A DNA stretch of 64,000 nt from positions 1 to 64,000 of the forward strand of contig JAKFXR010000024.1 of assembly GCA_021731285.1 (NCBI GenBank). Direction: 5' to 3'. Of the stretch, positions 19,382 through 29,154 are shown one piece after another (position 1 is the first letter of the stretch; each line of letters starts with the position of its first letter). Below the pieces are notes generated by a model, which was not told the DNA's origin, did no database searches, and worked only from the letters and a program-made list of their open reading frames with translations. This stretch comes from Polaromonas sp. Its GTDB lineage: Bacteria; Pseudomonadota; Gammaproteobacteria; Burkholderiales; Burkholderiaceae_C. The position numbers and the translations under genes were made by a program.

Positions 19382-20629
19382 ATGCCGTTTTCCTCATTGG
19401 GTTTGCACCCTGCCTTGCTGCGCGCCGTCAGCGACAAGGCCTATCTCGCGCCCACCGCCATCCAGGCCGCCGCCATACCTGCGGTGCTGCAGGGACGCGA
19501 TGTGCTGGGTTCGGCGCAAACCGGCTCGGGAAAGACAGCTGCCTTTGTCCTGCCTCTCCTGCAACAACTGCAGCAGGCACTGGGCGAAAAACCAAAACGC
19601 GCCCGGGTACTGGTTCTGGTGCCTACGCGCGAACTGGCAACGCAGGTCGGTGAAACCATGCGCGGCTTTTCGCAGCATTTGCCGCAAGCGGTGAAAGTGT
19701 CCACCGTGTTTGGCGGAGTGTCCATCAACCCGCAGATGATGCATCTTCGCGGTGGAACCGACATCGTGGTCGCCACACCTGGGCGTCTGCTGGATTTGCT
19801 GGGACACAACGCACTCGTGCTGTCCGGTGTTTCGGCGCTGGTGCTTGATGAAGCTGATCGCCTGCTGGACCTGGGTTTTGCAGAGGAACTGGGGCGCATC
19901 CTGGCCCTGCTGCCGGCGCAGCGGCAAAACCTGTTTTTCTCGGCAACATTTCCGGCCAGTGTCCAGGCGCTGGCCGACCAGATGCTGCGCAACCCGGTTC
20001 GCATTGAAGGCCTGCCCGAGGCGCAAGGCAAGCCGGACATTCTTCAACGCGCCATCGCCGTGGATGCAGGGCGGCGCACCCAGTTGCTGCGCCATCTCAT
20101 TGAGCAAAACGGCTGGAAACGGGTGCTTGTTTTTGTAGCCACCAAACACGCTGCCGAAACGGTGGCCGACAAATTGCGCAAGGTACGCATCAATGCCGAG
20201 CCTTTCCACGGCGAGTTGAGCCAGGGCAAACGCACGCAGGTGCTCGCGGACTTCAAGGCCTCACGATTAAAAGTGGTGATAGCCACCGATGTTGCCGCCC
20301 GCGGCGTGGACATCGCCGAGCTGCCCGTGGTGGTGAACTACGACCTCCCGCGCTCGCCGGTTGACTACATTCACCGCATAGGGCGCACGGGACGGGCCGG
20401 GCAAAGCGGCGTGGCGCTGAGCTTTGTCAGCGCCGGCACCGAATCGCATTTTCGCCTGATCGAAAAACGCCAGCGCCTGAACCTGCCACGCGAGCAGATC
20501 GAGGGGTTCGAGCCGGAGCAGACAGATGCGCTGGCAGCGCCATCAACCGGCGGCATCAAGGGTAAGCGTCCGAGCAAAAAGGACAAACTCCGGGCTGCCC
20601 AGAGCAGTGAGCCAGCAGACCCGGCGTGA
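19382..20629 (+). CDS. rhlE: DEAD/DEAH-box RNA helicase, RhlE-like
   Basis: AQTGSGKTAAFVLPLLQ, VLVPTRELATQV, LDEADRLLDLGF, SATFPASVQ, HRIGRTGRAGQSG. Confidence 0.92.
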   Translation: MPFSSLGLHPALLRAVSDKAYLAPTAIQAAAIPAVLQGRDVLGSAQTGSGKTAAFVLPLLQQLQQALGEKPKRARVLVLVPTRELATQVGETMRGFSQHLPQAVKVSTVFGGVSINPQMMHLRGGTDIVVATPGRLLDLLGHNALVLSGVSALVLDEADRLLDLGFAEELGRILALLPAQRQNLFFSATFPASVQALADQMLRNPVRIEGLPEAQGKPDILQRAIAVDAGRRTQLLRHLIEQNGWKRVLVFVATKHAAETVADKLRKVRINAEPFHGELSQGKRTQVLADFKASRLKVVIATDVAARGVDIAELPVVVNYDLPRSPVDYIHRIGRTGRAGQSGVALSFVSAGTESHFRLIEKRQRLNLPREQIEGFEPEQTDALAAPSTGGIKGKRPSKKDKLRAAQSSEPADPA

Positions 20630-20843
20630 GGCTTACCTTTTCTGACAAAAATCTGACGAAATACTTCCCCCGGGAAACGGCTGGAACTGCCGCCTCCCTC
20701 CTCAGGGTGGCGCCCCGCAGGTCGGCACGTAAAACTACCTAAGTCCTAACCCGCTCACGCAGCACCCCCCTGCTCGTTAGCATCCAGCTCTCAGTTGCGG
20801 GCCTGCGCGTCCGTTACTTCAACTTCTGTAGCCGGAGAGCAAT

Positions 20844-21617
20844 TTGTCAGCGGAGTTTATTCTTGAGACACGTGGCTTGACCAAGGAATTCAAGGGATTC
20901 GTGGCCGTCAACAAGGTGGACCTGAAGGTTCAACGCGGTCACATCCATGCCTTGATCGGTCCTAACGGTGCTGGCAAAACCACGTTCTTCAATCTGCTGA
21001 CCAAGTTTCTGCCTCCGACTTCGGGCACCATTGTTTTCAACGGCACGGATATCACGACAGAAAAGCCCGCGCAGACTGCGCGTCGCGGCATCGTGCGCTC
21101 CTTCCAGATCTCCGCCGTGTTCCCGCACATGACCGTGCTTGAGAATGTACGCGCCGCATTGCAGCGCAATCTGGGCACCTCATTTCATTTCTGGAAAGCA
21201 GAAGACACGCTGGTTCATCTCCACGAGCGTGCGCGACAGTTGCTGGCGGAGGTGGACCTGCAGGACTTTGCCGACGAGATGACGGTCAACCTGCCCTACG
21301 GCCGTAAACGCGCGCTGGAGCTCGCAACCACCATGGCGCTGGAGCCCGAGCTGATGCTGCTGGACGAACCAACACAGGGCATGGGCCATGAAGACGTGCA
21401 CCGCGTGACCGAGCTGATCAAGAAGGTTTCGGCAGGGCGCACCATTTTGATGGTGGAACACAACATGAGCGTGGTGGCGTCGATTGCCGACCGCATCACG
21501 GTGCTGCAGCGCGGCGCCATCATCGCCGATGGCCCCTATGCAGAAGTCTCTGCCAATCCGCTGGTCATCGAGGCCTACATGGGCACAACCGATACAGCTT
21601 TGCAGGGAGCGCACTAG
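20844..21617 (+). CDS. livG: LIV/HAAT-type ABC transporter ATP-binding protein (LivG-like), TTG start
   Basis: GPNGAGKTTFFNLLTKFLPPTSGTI, LMLLDEPTQGMGHED; GGAGA upstream of TTG. Confidence 0.92.
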   Translation: MSAEFILETRGLTKEFKGFVAVNKVDLKVQRGHIHALIGPNGAGKTTFFNLLTKFLPPTSGTIVFNGTDITTEKPAQTARRGIVRSFQISAVFPHMTVLENVRAALQRNLGTSFHFWKAEDTLVHLHERARQLLAEVDLQDFADEMTVNLPYGRKRALELATTMALEPELMLLDEPTQGMGHEDVHRVTELIKKVSAGRTILMVEHNMSVVASIADRITVLQRGAIIADGPYAEVSANPLVIEAYMGTTDTALQGAH

Positions 21618-22322
21618 ATGTCCAAGGAACTCCTGCGCATCGCCGACCTGCACGCCTGGTATGGCGAGTCCCACATCCTTCATGGGGTTGACCTCTCGGT
21701 CAACGAAGGCGAAGTGGTTTGCCTGCTGGGCCGCAATGGCGCCGGGCGCACCACCACCATGCGGGCGATTGTCGGGCTGACCGGAACGCGCAAAGGTTCA
21801 ATCAGGATCAACGGCGAGGAAGCGATCAAACTGGCGCCGCACAAGATTGCACGTCTGGGCGTGGGCTACTGCCCGGAAGAGCGCGGCATTTTTGCCAGCC
21901 TCACCGCCGAAGAAAACCTGATGCTGCCGCCCACCATTGCGACCGGCGGCATGAGCATCGAAGAGATTTACGCGATGTTTCCCAACCTGAAGGAGCGCGC
22001 CAGCAGCCCCGGCACCCGCCTGTCGGGTGGTGAGCAACAGATGCTGGCTGTGGCGCGCATCTTGCGCACCGGCGCGCGTCTGCTGCTGCTGGACGAAATT
22101 TCCGAGGGCCTGGCTCCGGTGATCGTGCAAAAGCTCGCAGAAATGATTCGCACCCTCAAGGCCAAGGGCTACACGGTTGTCCTGGTTGAGCAGAATTTCC
22201 GCTTTGCCGCGCCGCTGGCTGACCGCTTCTACATCATGGAGCATGGCCACATCGTCAAACAGTTTGCCCAGTCTGAGCTGACCCAGAACATGGGAATGCT
22301 GCAGGAGTACCTCGGGGTGTAG
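21618..22322 (+). CDS. livF: LIV/HAAT-type ABC transporter ATP-binding protein (LivF-like) with Walker A Lys to Arg
   Basis: LLGRNGAGRTTTMRAIVGL, LSGGEQQMLAVARIL, LLLLDEISEGLAP. Confidence 0.92.
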   Translation: MSKELLRIADLHAWYGESHILHGVDLSVNEGEVVCLLGRNGAGRTTTMRAIVGLTGTRKGSIRINGEEAIKLAPHKIARLGVGYCPEERGIFASLTAEENLMLPPTIATGGMSIEEIYAMFPNLKERASSPGTRLSGGEQQMLAVARILRTGARLLLLDEISEGLAPVIVQKLAEMIRTLKAKGYTVVLVEQNFRFAAPLADRFYIMEHGHIVKQFAQSELTQNMGMLQEYLGV

Positions 22323-22384
22323 GCCATCAGCCCCGCCTCTTGTTCCTTCTCTGTTTTTTTCTTTTTACACCCGGAGACTTCACC

Positions 22385-23572
22385 ATGAAACTTAAAACCC
22401 TTGTTGCTTCCCTGGCCATCGGCCTTGGCGCTGTGAGCGCGCTTGCGCAAAACACCGGCCCGGTCAAGATCGGCTTCATCACCGACATGTCCAGCCTGTA
22501 TGCCGACATCGACGGACCCGCCGGCGCTGAAATGGTCAAGTGGGCCGCTCAGGATTTCGGCGGCAAGGTCCTGGGCCGCCCGATCGAGGTGCTCAGCGCT
22601 GACCATCAAAACAAGGCCGACGTTGCCAGCTCCAAGGCTAGAGAGTGGATCGACAAGGACGGCCTGTCCATGCTGATGGGCGGCACCAACTCCGGCACCG
22701 CGATTGCGATGTCCAAGGTGGCGACTGAGAAAAAGCGTCCCTTCATCGTCATCGGCGCCGGCTCCGCCCGCCTGACCAACGAGGACTGCTCCAACTACAA
22801 CATCCACTACGCCTACGACACGGTGTCCCTGGCCAAGGTGGCCGGATCGGCGCTGGTCAAGGCCGGCAACAAGAACTGGTACTTTCTGACGGCTGACTAT
22901 GCTTTCGGCAAATCGCTGGAAGCTGACGCAACGACAGTGGTGAAGGCCAACGGCGGCACGGTCGCCGGCTCGGTGGTCCACCCGCTCAATGCCTCGGACT
23001 TCTCCTCTTTCCTGCTGCAGGCGCAGGGCTCCAAGGCCCAGATCCTCGGCCTGGCCAACGCCGGCGGTGACTTCACCAACGCCATGAAAGCCGCCAAGGA
23101 ATTCGGCATCAACAAGACCATGAAAATCGCCGGTCTGCTGGTGTTCATCAACGACGTGCACAGCCTGGGTCTGGCCAACACCGAAGGTCTTCAACTGGCC
23201 GACAGCTGGTACTGGAACCAGGACGACGCGTCACGCAAGTTTGCCAAGCGTTTCTTTGACAAGTACAAGCGCATGCCGTCGAGCCTGCAGGCTGCTGACT
23301 ACTCCGCAACCACCAGCTACCTGAAAGCCGTGCAAGCCGCGGGCACCACGGACGCCGACAAGGTGATGGCCACGCTCAAGGGCATGAAGATCGATGACTT
23401 CTATAACAAGGGCCAGATTCGCGCTGACGGCCGCATGATTCACGACATGTACCTCTACCAGGTCAAGTCAAGCAAGGAATCGACTACGCCATGGGACTAC
23501 TACAAACTGGTAGCCAAGGTGCCTGGCGATCAGGCTTTCACCACCGTGGCTGAGTCCAAGTGTAAAAAATAA
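22385..23572 (+). CDS. LIV/HAAT-type ABC substrate-binding protein
   Basis: MKLKTLVASLAIGLGAVSALAQNTGPVKIGFITDMSSLYADIDGPAGAEMVKWAAQDFGGKVLGRPIEVLSADHQNK. Confidence 0.93.
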   Translation: MKLKTLVASLAIGLGAVSALAQNTGPVKIGFITDMSSLYADIDGPAGAEMVKWAAQDFGGKVLGRPIEVLSADHQNKADVASSKAREWIDKDGLSMLMGGTNSGTAIAMSKVATEKKRPFIVIGAGSARLTNEDCSNYNIHYAYDTVSLAKVAGSALVKAGNKNWYFLTADYAFGKSLEADATTVVKANGGTVAGSVVHPLNASDFSSFLLQAQGSKAQILGLANAGGDFTNAMKAAKEFGINKTMKIAGLLVFINDVHSLGLANTEGLQLADSWYWNQDDASRKFAKRFFDKYKRMPSSLQAADYSATTSYLKAVQAAGTTDADKVMATLKGMKIDDFYNKGQIRADGRMIHDMYLYQVKSSKESTTPWDYYKLVAKVPGDQAFTTVAESKCKK

Positions 23573-23638
23573 GAAGTTGTTCAGGAAGCAGCCGGCCCCG
23601 CGCCGGCTGCGGCTTGTGAATTTGAATCATTGGTGGTT

Positions 23639-24523
23639 ATGGAAATATTCGGCATCCCGCATCAGGCATTTCTGGGTCAGTTGCTGCTCGGCCTGGTCAA
23701 CGGCGCGTTTTACGCCATGCTCAGCCTCGGCCTGGCGGTCATCTTCGGCCTGCTGGACATCGTCAACTTCGCGCACGGCGCTTTGTACATGCTGGGCGCG
23801 TTCGCGGCCTGGATCATGCTCGATCAATGGGGTGTGAACTACTGGTTCGCGCTCATCCTGGCGCCACTCGCGGTGGGCGCGCTGGGCGTGGTCATCGAGC
23901 GGCTTTTTCTCAAACACCTTTATGGGCTGGACCCGTTGTACGGGTTGCTTCTGACCTTTGGCCTGTCGCTGATTCTCGAAGGCGTGTTCCGCGAGTTGTA
24001 TGGCGCTTCAGGCCAGTCCTACCCCGTGCCCGAGCTGCTCTCAGGTGCGACCAACCTCGGCTTCATGGTACTTCCCAACTACCGGGCCTGGGTGGTGTTT
24101 GCTTCGCTCGTCGTGTGCCTGGGCACCTGGTTCCTGATCGAACGCACCCGTCTGGGCGCCTACCTGCGCGCCGGCACCGAAAACGCCAAGCTGGTGCAGG
24201 CCTTTGGCGTCAATGTGCCGCTGATGGTCATGCTGACCTACGGCGCTGGCGCTGCGCTTGCCGGGCTGGCCGGTGTACTGGCAGCTCCGATCATCCAGGT
24301 CTCGCCGCTCATGGGCTCCAACCTGATCATCGTCGTGTTCGCGGTCGTCGTGATTGGCGGCATGGGCTCCATCCTCGGCTCGGTCATCACCGGGCTTGCC
24401 CTTGGCGTGGTCGAAGGCCTGACCCGCGTGTTTTATCCCGAGGCCTCCAGCGTCGTGGTTTTCGTGGTCATGGTCATTGTGCTGATGCTGCGGCCTGCTG
24501 GCCTGTTCGGAAAAGAAGCTTGA
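23639..24523 (+). CDS. livH: LIV/HAAT-type ABC permease (LivH-like)
   Basis: MEIFGIPHQAFLGQLLLGLVNGAFYAMLSLGLAVIFGLLDIVNFAHGALYMLGAFAAW. Confidence 0.93.
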   Translation: MEIFGIPHQAFLGQLLLGLVNGAFYAMLSLGLAVIFGLLDIVNFAHGALYMLGAFAAWIMLDQWGVNYWFALILAPLAVGALGVVIERLFLKHLYGLDPLYGLLLTFGLSLILEGVFRELYGASGQSYPVPELLSGATNLGFMVLPNYRAWVVFASLVVCLGTWFLIERTRLGAYLRAGTENAKLVQAFGVNVPLMVMLTYGAGAALAGLAGVLAAPIIQVSPLMGSNLIIVVFAVVVIGGMGSILGSVITGLALGVVEGLTRVFYPEASSVVVFVVMVIVLMLRPAGLFGKEA

Positions 24524-24525
24524 GC

Positions 24526-25518
24526 ATGACCACTTCCTCTTCGACTCCCATGACATCGATCGCCAAATACACGCGCATCACCTATATCGCCCTGCTGGCT
24601 TTTGCGCTGCTGGCGCCCATGCTCGGCCTGTACCCGGTGTTTGTAATGAAGCTTCTGTGCTTCGCACTGTTTGCCTGCGCCTTCAACCTGCTGCTGGGTT
24701 TTACCGGCTTGCTGTCCTTCGGGCATGCGGCCTTCTTCGGTTTCGCGGCCTATGTCACCGGTTACTTCATCAAGTCGCAAGGGTTCACGCCTGAGCTTGG
24801 CATTCTTGCGGGCGTCATCGTCGCCGCCTTCATCGGACTTGTGTTCGGCCTGATTGCCATTCGCCGCCAGGGCATTTATTTCGCCATGATCACACTGGCG
24901 CTGGCGCAAATGGTGTTTTTCATCTGCCTGCAGGCGTCTTTCACGGGCGGCGAAGACGGTTTGCAGGGCGTGCCACGCGGCAAGTTGTTCGGGCTGCTTG
25001 CGCTCGATGGCGACCAAACCATGTACTACGTGGTGCTGGCCATCTTCGTCGCCTGCTTCCTTGCTATCGCCCGAATCATCAACTCGCCCTTTGGCCAGGT
25101 ACTCAAGATGATCCGGGAGAACGAACCCCGCGCCATCTCACTTGGTTACGAGGTAGACCGTTACAAGCTGCTTGCGTTTGTGCTTTCAGCGGCACTGGCT
25201 GGCCTGGCTGGATCGCTCAAAACACTGGTGATGGGTTTTGCCACGCTCTCCGACGTGCATTGGTCCATGTCGGGTGAGGTGATTCTGATGAGCCTGCTCG
25301 GCGGCGTCGGCACTTTCTTCGGGCCGGTCGTCGGAGCGGGCATCGTGATCGCTCTGCAAAACCTGCTGGCCGACAAGGTCGGCTCCTGGGTGACCGTGAT
25401 CATCGGCGTGATTTTCGTGCTGTGCGTGCTGGCTTTCCGCAAAGGTGTGGTTGGCGAGTTGCAGGCCTGGCTGGAGCGCAGGCGCCGCGCCGCCGCAGCG
25501 ACGCCGGACACCCCCTGA
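24526..25518 (+). CDS. livM: LIV/HAAT-type ABC permease (LivM-like)
   Basis: FALFACAFNLLLGFTGLLSFGHAAFFGFAAYVTGY, ENEPRAISLGYEVDRYKLLAFVLSAALAGLAGSL; the listed ORF begins upstream in an unlikely extension. Confidence 0.92.
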   Translation: MTTSSSTPMTSIAKYTRITYIALLAFALLAPMLGLYPVFVMKLLCFALFACAFNLLLGFTGLLSFGHAAFFGFAAYVTGYFIKSQGFTPELGILAGVIVAAFIGLVFGLIAIRRQGIYFAMITLALAQMVFFICLQASFTGGEDGLQGVPRGKLFGLLALDGDQTMYYVVLAIFVACFLAIARIINSPFGQVLKMIRENEPRAISLGYEVDRYKLLAFVLSAALAGLAGSLKTLVMGFATLSDVHWSMSGEVILMSLLGGVGTFFGPVVGAGIVIALQNLLADKVGSWVTVIIGVIFVLCVLAFRKGVVGELQAWLERRRRAAAATPDTP

Positions 25519-25520
25519 CG

Positions 25521-26417
25521 TCAGGGGCCTGACGCAGGCGCAACCGGTTCCAGACCGGCATCAGTAGACAAGGCCTCGGCCACATGCTGAGGCAGTACCA
25601 GGTTGCCAGCCTCATCGGGCAGGGCTTCGATGGCGATAACAGGCGCTGAAGACGTCACGCCCCCGAACATGGTCGCAAAAGCCGAGTCCGCCGCATCGCG
25701 GCCTGTGGCCAGGCGCACAAAACCCATGGGGATCGCCGTGCCTGACGGGTCAAACATGTACCAGCGGTGGCCCACGTACACCTCCACATAGGCATGAAAG
25801 TCGGTGGGTCCCAGGGCAGGGTCGGCGCCGTAGTCGATGCCGCTGACAAAGCGGGCTGGAATGTTGACGGCGCGGCACAGTGCAATCATCAAGTGCGCGA
25901 AATCCCGGCACACACCTGCCTCATCAATCAGGGTGTCCACCGCCGTGGTAGTGCCGGTGGAGCTGTTGGACATGAATGTCACGCGCTGGTTGACCCAGTC
26001 GCGAATCGCCTGAACCCGGCTGTAGCCCTGGCGCAGGTGGCCAAACTCCTTGACCGCCAGCCTGTGCAGGCGGTCTGACTGGCAATAGCGGCTGGGGTAG
26101 AGGTAGGTCAACACAGCGCCTGGCAACTGCAGTACGCCCACTTCCTGAATCTGCTCGGGCTGCGCGATGTGGTGCGTGATGTCCACGGTGGCGCCGTAGC
26201 TGACCGTCAGCGGGCCGGGCTCGGCCTTGAGCCTGAGGTAGCGGTTGCGGCTGACTGCATCGGTGTACATCTCGGGCTGCAGGAGTTGGCTGATGCCCAG
26301 CGTTTCGCTAAGCACGCGTTGCTCTGGCGTTTGCGCCGCGTGGATGTTGAAGATGAAATCGCAACCAGCGTCGGCGACCTGGTAACTCAGTTCAATCAAA
26401 AATTTAAGCTTGACCAT
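25521..26417 (-). CDS. Transglutaminase-like domain protein
   Basis: VDTLIDEAGVCRDFAHLMIALCRAVNIPARFVSGIDYGADPALGPTDFHAYVEVYVGHRWYMFDPSG (Cys-His-Asp triad context). Confidence 0.9.
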   Translation of the reverse strand: MVKLKFLIELSYQVADAGCDFIFNIHAAQTPEQRVLSETLGISQLLQPEMYTDAVSRNRYLRLKAEPGPLTVSYGATVDITHHIAQPEQIQEVGVLQLPGAVLTYLYPSRYCQSDRLHRLAVKEFGHLRQGYSRVQAIRDWVNQRVTFMSNSSTGTTTAVDTLIDEAGVCRDFAHLMIALCRAVNIPARFVSGIDYGADPALGPTDFHAYVEVYVGHRWYMFDPSGTAIPMGFVRLATGRDAADSAFATMFGGVTSSAPVIAIEALPDEAGNLVLPQHVAEALSTDAGLEPVAPASGP

Positions 26418-26649
26418 GGGGGTGACATTCCTGAAGTAGTGCGAGCGCGCGTAACGCCCGGTTGCGCGCAGGCAGCGCGCAGAAGTGCTTGCTGTGATTG
26501 TGGGCGGTGAAAACAGCCCACCAGTGAAGTCAGGGTGAACGGGCATGGCGCTTTGCGCCGCGTGCCGCGGTCAGATCCCACTTTGAGCTGACAAGGCGGA
26601 GAGGGCGTGTCCTACAGACGGGCACAAAGACGACTGAAAATGCAAAGAA

Positions 26650-26710
26650 TGCTATTAAATATATAGCAAACTATTCCCGTCATTAAAGGGCAGAACGGCA
26701 CTTCTTATGG
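26650..26710 (+). repeat. AT-rich dispersed intergenic repeat, copy 1 (family B)
   Basis: TGCTATTAAATATATAGCAAACTATTCCCGTCATTAAAGGGCAGAACGGCACTTCTTATGG; related to 36600-36650 (inverted) and 56171-56231. Confidence 0.7.
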
Positions 26711-26762
26711 GAATTTCCGGGAACAGGCCCAACACCGCGCAAGAAGGGGCCATGCGCCGCCC

Positions 26763-28169
26763 TCAGGCCTCGTCCATGAAGCGCACCTTGACGCTCTTGC
26801 CCTTGACTCTGCCGCTGCTGAGCTTTTGCTGTGCCTGACTGGCAATGGCCCGATCCACAGCCACATAGGTGGAAAACTCGTTGACATTGATCTTGCCCAC
26901 CTGCTCCCGTGTGAAGCCGGCCTCGCCGGTCAGTGCGCCCAGCACGTCGCCAGCGCGGATTTTTTCCTTGCGGCCACCAACAATCTGCAGGGTGACCATG
27001 GGCGGCAGCAGCGGTTCATTGCTGGCAGGCGTGAGCTCTGCCAGTTTGTGCCACTCGCTCTCGGCTTTTTGCAGCTGCTCGATTTTCCCGACCGAGCCCA
27101 TCTCGTCCATGCTGGCCAGGCTGATGGCCCAGCCTTCTTCATCGGCCCGGCCCGTGCGGCCTATGCGGTGAATGTGCACTTCGGCGTCGGGCGTCACATC
27201 GACATTGATGACCATTTCAAGCTGGGAGATATCCAGCCCGCGTGCGGCCACGTCGGTAGCCACCAGCACTGAGCAACTGCGGTTGGAAAACTGCACCAGC
27301 ACCTGGTCGCGCTCGCGCTGCTCCAGTTCGCCAAACAGCGCCAGCGCGCTGAAGCCCTGCGCCTTGAGGTAGGCCACCAGGGCGCGGCACTGCGACTTGG
27401 TGTTGCAAAAGGCCAGCGTGCTGGCCGGGCGAAAATGGCGAAGCACCTGCGCCACAGCGCCCAGACGGGCCTCGTCATGGTCGCTGTCGGGCACCTGGTA
27501 CCAGCGCTGGCGGATTTTGCTTTTTTCATGCTGCGCCTGGACGGTGATGGTCTGCGGCGTTTTCATGAACTGCTGGCTGATCTTTGCGATGCCTTCAGGG
27601 TAGGTGGCAGAAAACAGCAGGGTCTGCCGCTCCTTGGGACACTGTTTGGCTACCGTGGCAATGTCGTCAAAAAAGCCCATGTCCAGCATGCGGTCGGCCT
27701 CGTCCAGCACCAGCGTGTTCATGGCTTCCAGGTTCAGGTGGCCGCGCGCCAGATGGTCCATGATGCGGCCCGGCGTGCCCACCACAATGTGCGCACCGTT
27801 TTCCAGGCTGGCCGACTGGTTGCGCAGCGGCACACCGCCGCACAGCACCACCACCTTGATATTTTCTTCAGCCCGCGCCAACCGGCGAATTTCGGTGGCC
27901 ACCTGGTCGGCCAGTTCGCGCGTGGGGCACAGCACCATGGCCTGCACCGCAAAACGGCGTGCGTTGAGGTTGGCCAGCAGGGCAATGCCAAAAGCGGCTG
28001 TCTTGCCGCTGCCAGTTTTGGCCTGGGCAATCAGGTCTTTGCCCAGCAGGGCAACAGGCAGGCTGGCAGCCTGAATCGGGGTCATGCTCAGGTAACCGAG
28101 CTGCTCCAAGTTGGCCAGCACGTGGGCAGGCAGGGACAGGGTGCTGAAATCGGGAGAGGGAGAGGTCAT
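26763..28169 (-). CDS. dbpA: ATP-dependent RNA helicase DbpA
   Basis: AQAKTGSGKTAAFGIALL, VLDEADRMLDMGF, HRIGRTGRADEEG, C-terminal DbpA-type RNA-binding domain GRKEKIRAGDVLGALTGEAGFTREQVGKINV. Confidence 0.93.
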   Translation of the reverse strand: MTSPSPDFSTLSLPAHVLANLEQLGYLSMTPIQAASLPVALLGKDLIAQAKTGSGKTAAFGIALLANLNARRFAVQAMVLCPTRELADQVATEIRRLARAEENIKVVVLCGGVPLRNQSASLENGAHIVVGTPGRIMDHLARGHLNLEAMNTLVLDEADRMLDMGFFDDIATVAKQCPKERQTLLFSATYPEGIAKISQQFMKTPQTITVQAQHEKSKIRQRWYQVPDSDHDEARLGAVAQVLRHFRPASTLAFCNTKSQCRALVAYLKAQGFSALALFGELEQRERDQVLVQFSNRSCSVLVATDVAARGLDISQLEMVINVDVTPDAEVHIHRIGRTGRADEEGWAISLASMDEMGSVGKIEQLQKAESEWHKLAELTPASNEPLLPPMVTLQIVGGRKEKIRAGDVLGALTGEAGFTREQVGKINVNEFSTYVAVDRAIASQAQQKLSSGRVKGKSVKVRFMDEA

Positions 28170-28203
28170 CCCCCATTATCGGCTCGCAGCCGCTTGTCCT
28201 TGC

Positions 28204-29154
28204 TCAGGAATGCCAACTGCCTGTGGTTTCCAGCACGGGTGACAGCTGCGCAGCGCCCCAACGCAAGGGCAAGGCTCCAGCCGCGCGCCGCATGGCCAAC
28301 ACCTTGAAACGCAGCAAGCGCTGAGCCCCCTGAAAAGACGCAAGGTCTGCTCCGCCCCAGACAATATCGGCAGTGACGGCTAGATACAGCAAATCGCCGC
28401 TCTCGAAGTCAATGAAAAGCAGGCCGGCGCGTGGATTGACCGCAATATTGCCCAGCGTGTTGAAGAAAAAATTTCCCAAAAAATCCGGCATGGTGAGTGT
28501 GCCGTCGGCATCCACCCGGACAAAACCCGGTTTGCCGCCGCGATGTGAAACGTCCACGCCCGCCGCGCCGCCCGCTTGAGCGGCATCGCCGGTGTAGGCC
28601 GTGGCAATGAAAAGCGTGTCGGCACGCGCAATCATGCGGCGGGCCGCGTCGTCGAGCTCGTTGGCCTCAACCACTGCAGTGGCGGGCCCGGAATTTTCCA
28701 CGTACACCGGCTCACGCGTCTGAATGTATTTGGGGCAATTTCCAAAGCTCTGGGTGACCTGCACCCCAAATCCCGTCCCACTCAAACCATTGACCACGCC
28801 GTTCATGCGATTGCGCCGCCGGGTGTGCGGTTCTATGCCGAGCAAGCCAATAAACGCACCCTCGCCCAGGTTTTCCTGCAGCGGGTCGCCCGCCAGCGGA
28901 CGCGCCCGAAGCACCAGTTGCTGCGGACCGGGTGATTGCATGAAGCCGGGAGGCGCTGCCAGGACCGAGGCCCAGGGCTGACCGTTGCTGTCCATGGTGC
29001 CTGCGATCACAAAGGGAAGCTGCGCAAAAAATTCACGGTGTTGGTCGGGCATCGCGTCGCGGATCACGCGCGAGCCGAGCTGCTCCAGGCGCTCGCGCAC
29101 GCCCACTCGTTCCTGTACGGCGCGCTCGCCTTCGTGCCAGGTCGTGTTGCTCAT
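28204..29154 (-). CDS. Pyridoxamine 5'-phosphate oxidase family FMN-binding protein
   Basis: FFAQLPFVIAGTMDSNGQPWASVLAAPPGFM, LGNIAVNPRAGLLFIDFESGDLLYL. Confidence 0.83.
   Translation of the reverse strand: MSNTTWHEGERAVQERVGVRERLEQLGSRVIRDAMPDQHREFFAQLPFVIAGTMDSNGQPWASVLAAPPGFMQSPGPQQLVLRARPLAGDPLQENLGEGAFIGLLGIEPHTRRRNRMNGVVNGLSGTGFGVQVTQSFGNCPKYIQTREPVYVENSGPATAVVEANELDDAARRMIARADTLFIATAYTGDAAQAGGAAGVDVSHRGGKPGFVRVDADGTLTMPDFLGNFFFNTLGNIAVNPRAGLLFIDFESGDLLYLAVTADIVWGGADLASFQGAQRLLRFKVLAMRRAAGALPLRWGAAQLSPVLETTGSWHS

Noticed and set aside
23827-24525. N-terminal part of the 563-aa ORF leading into livM
   Set aside because: It is the wrong frame of livH; the real livM begins near 24526.
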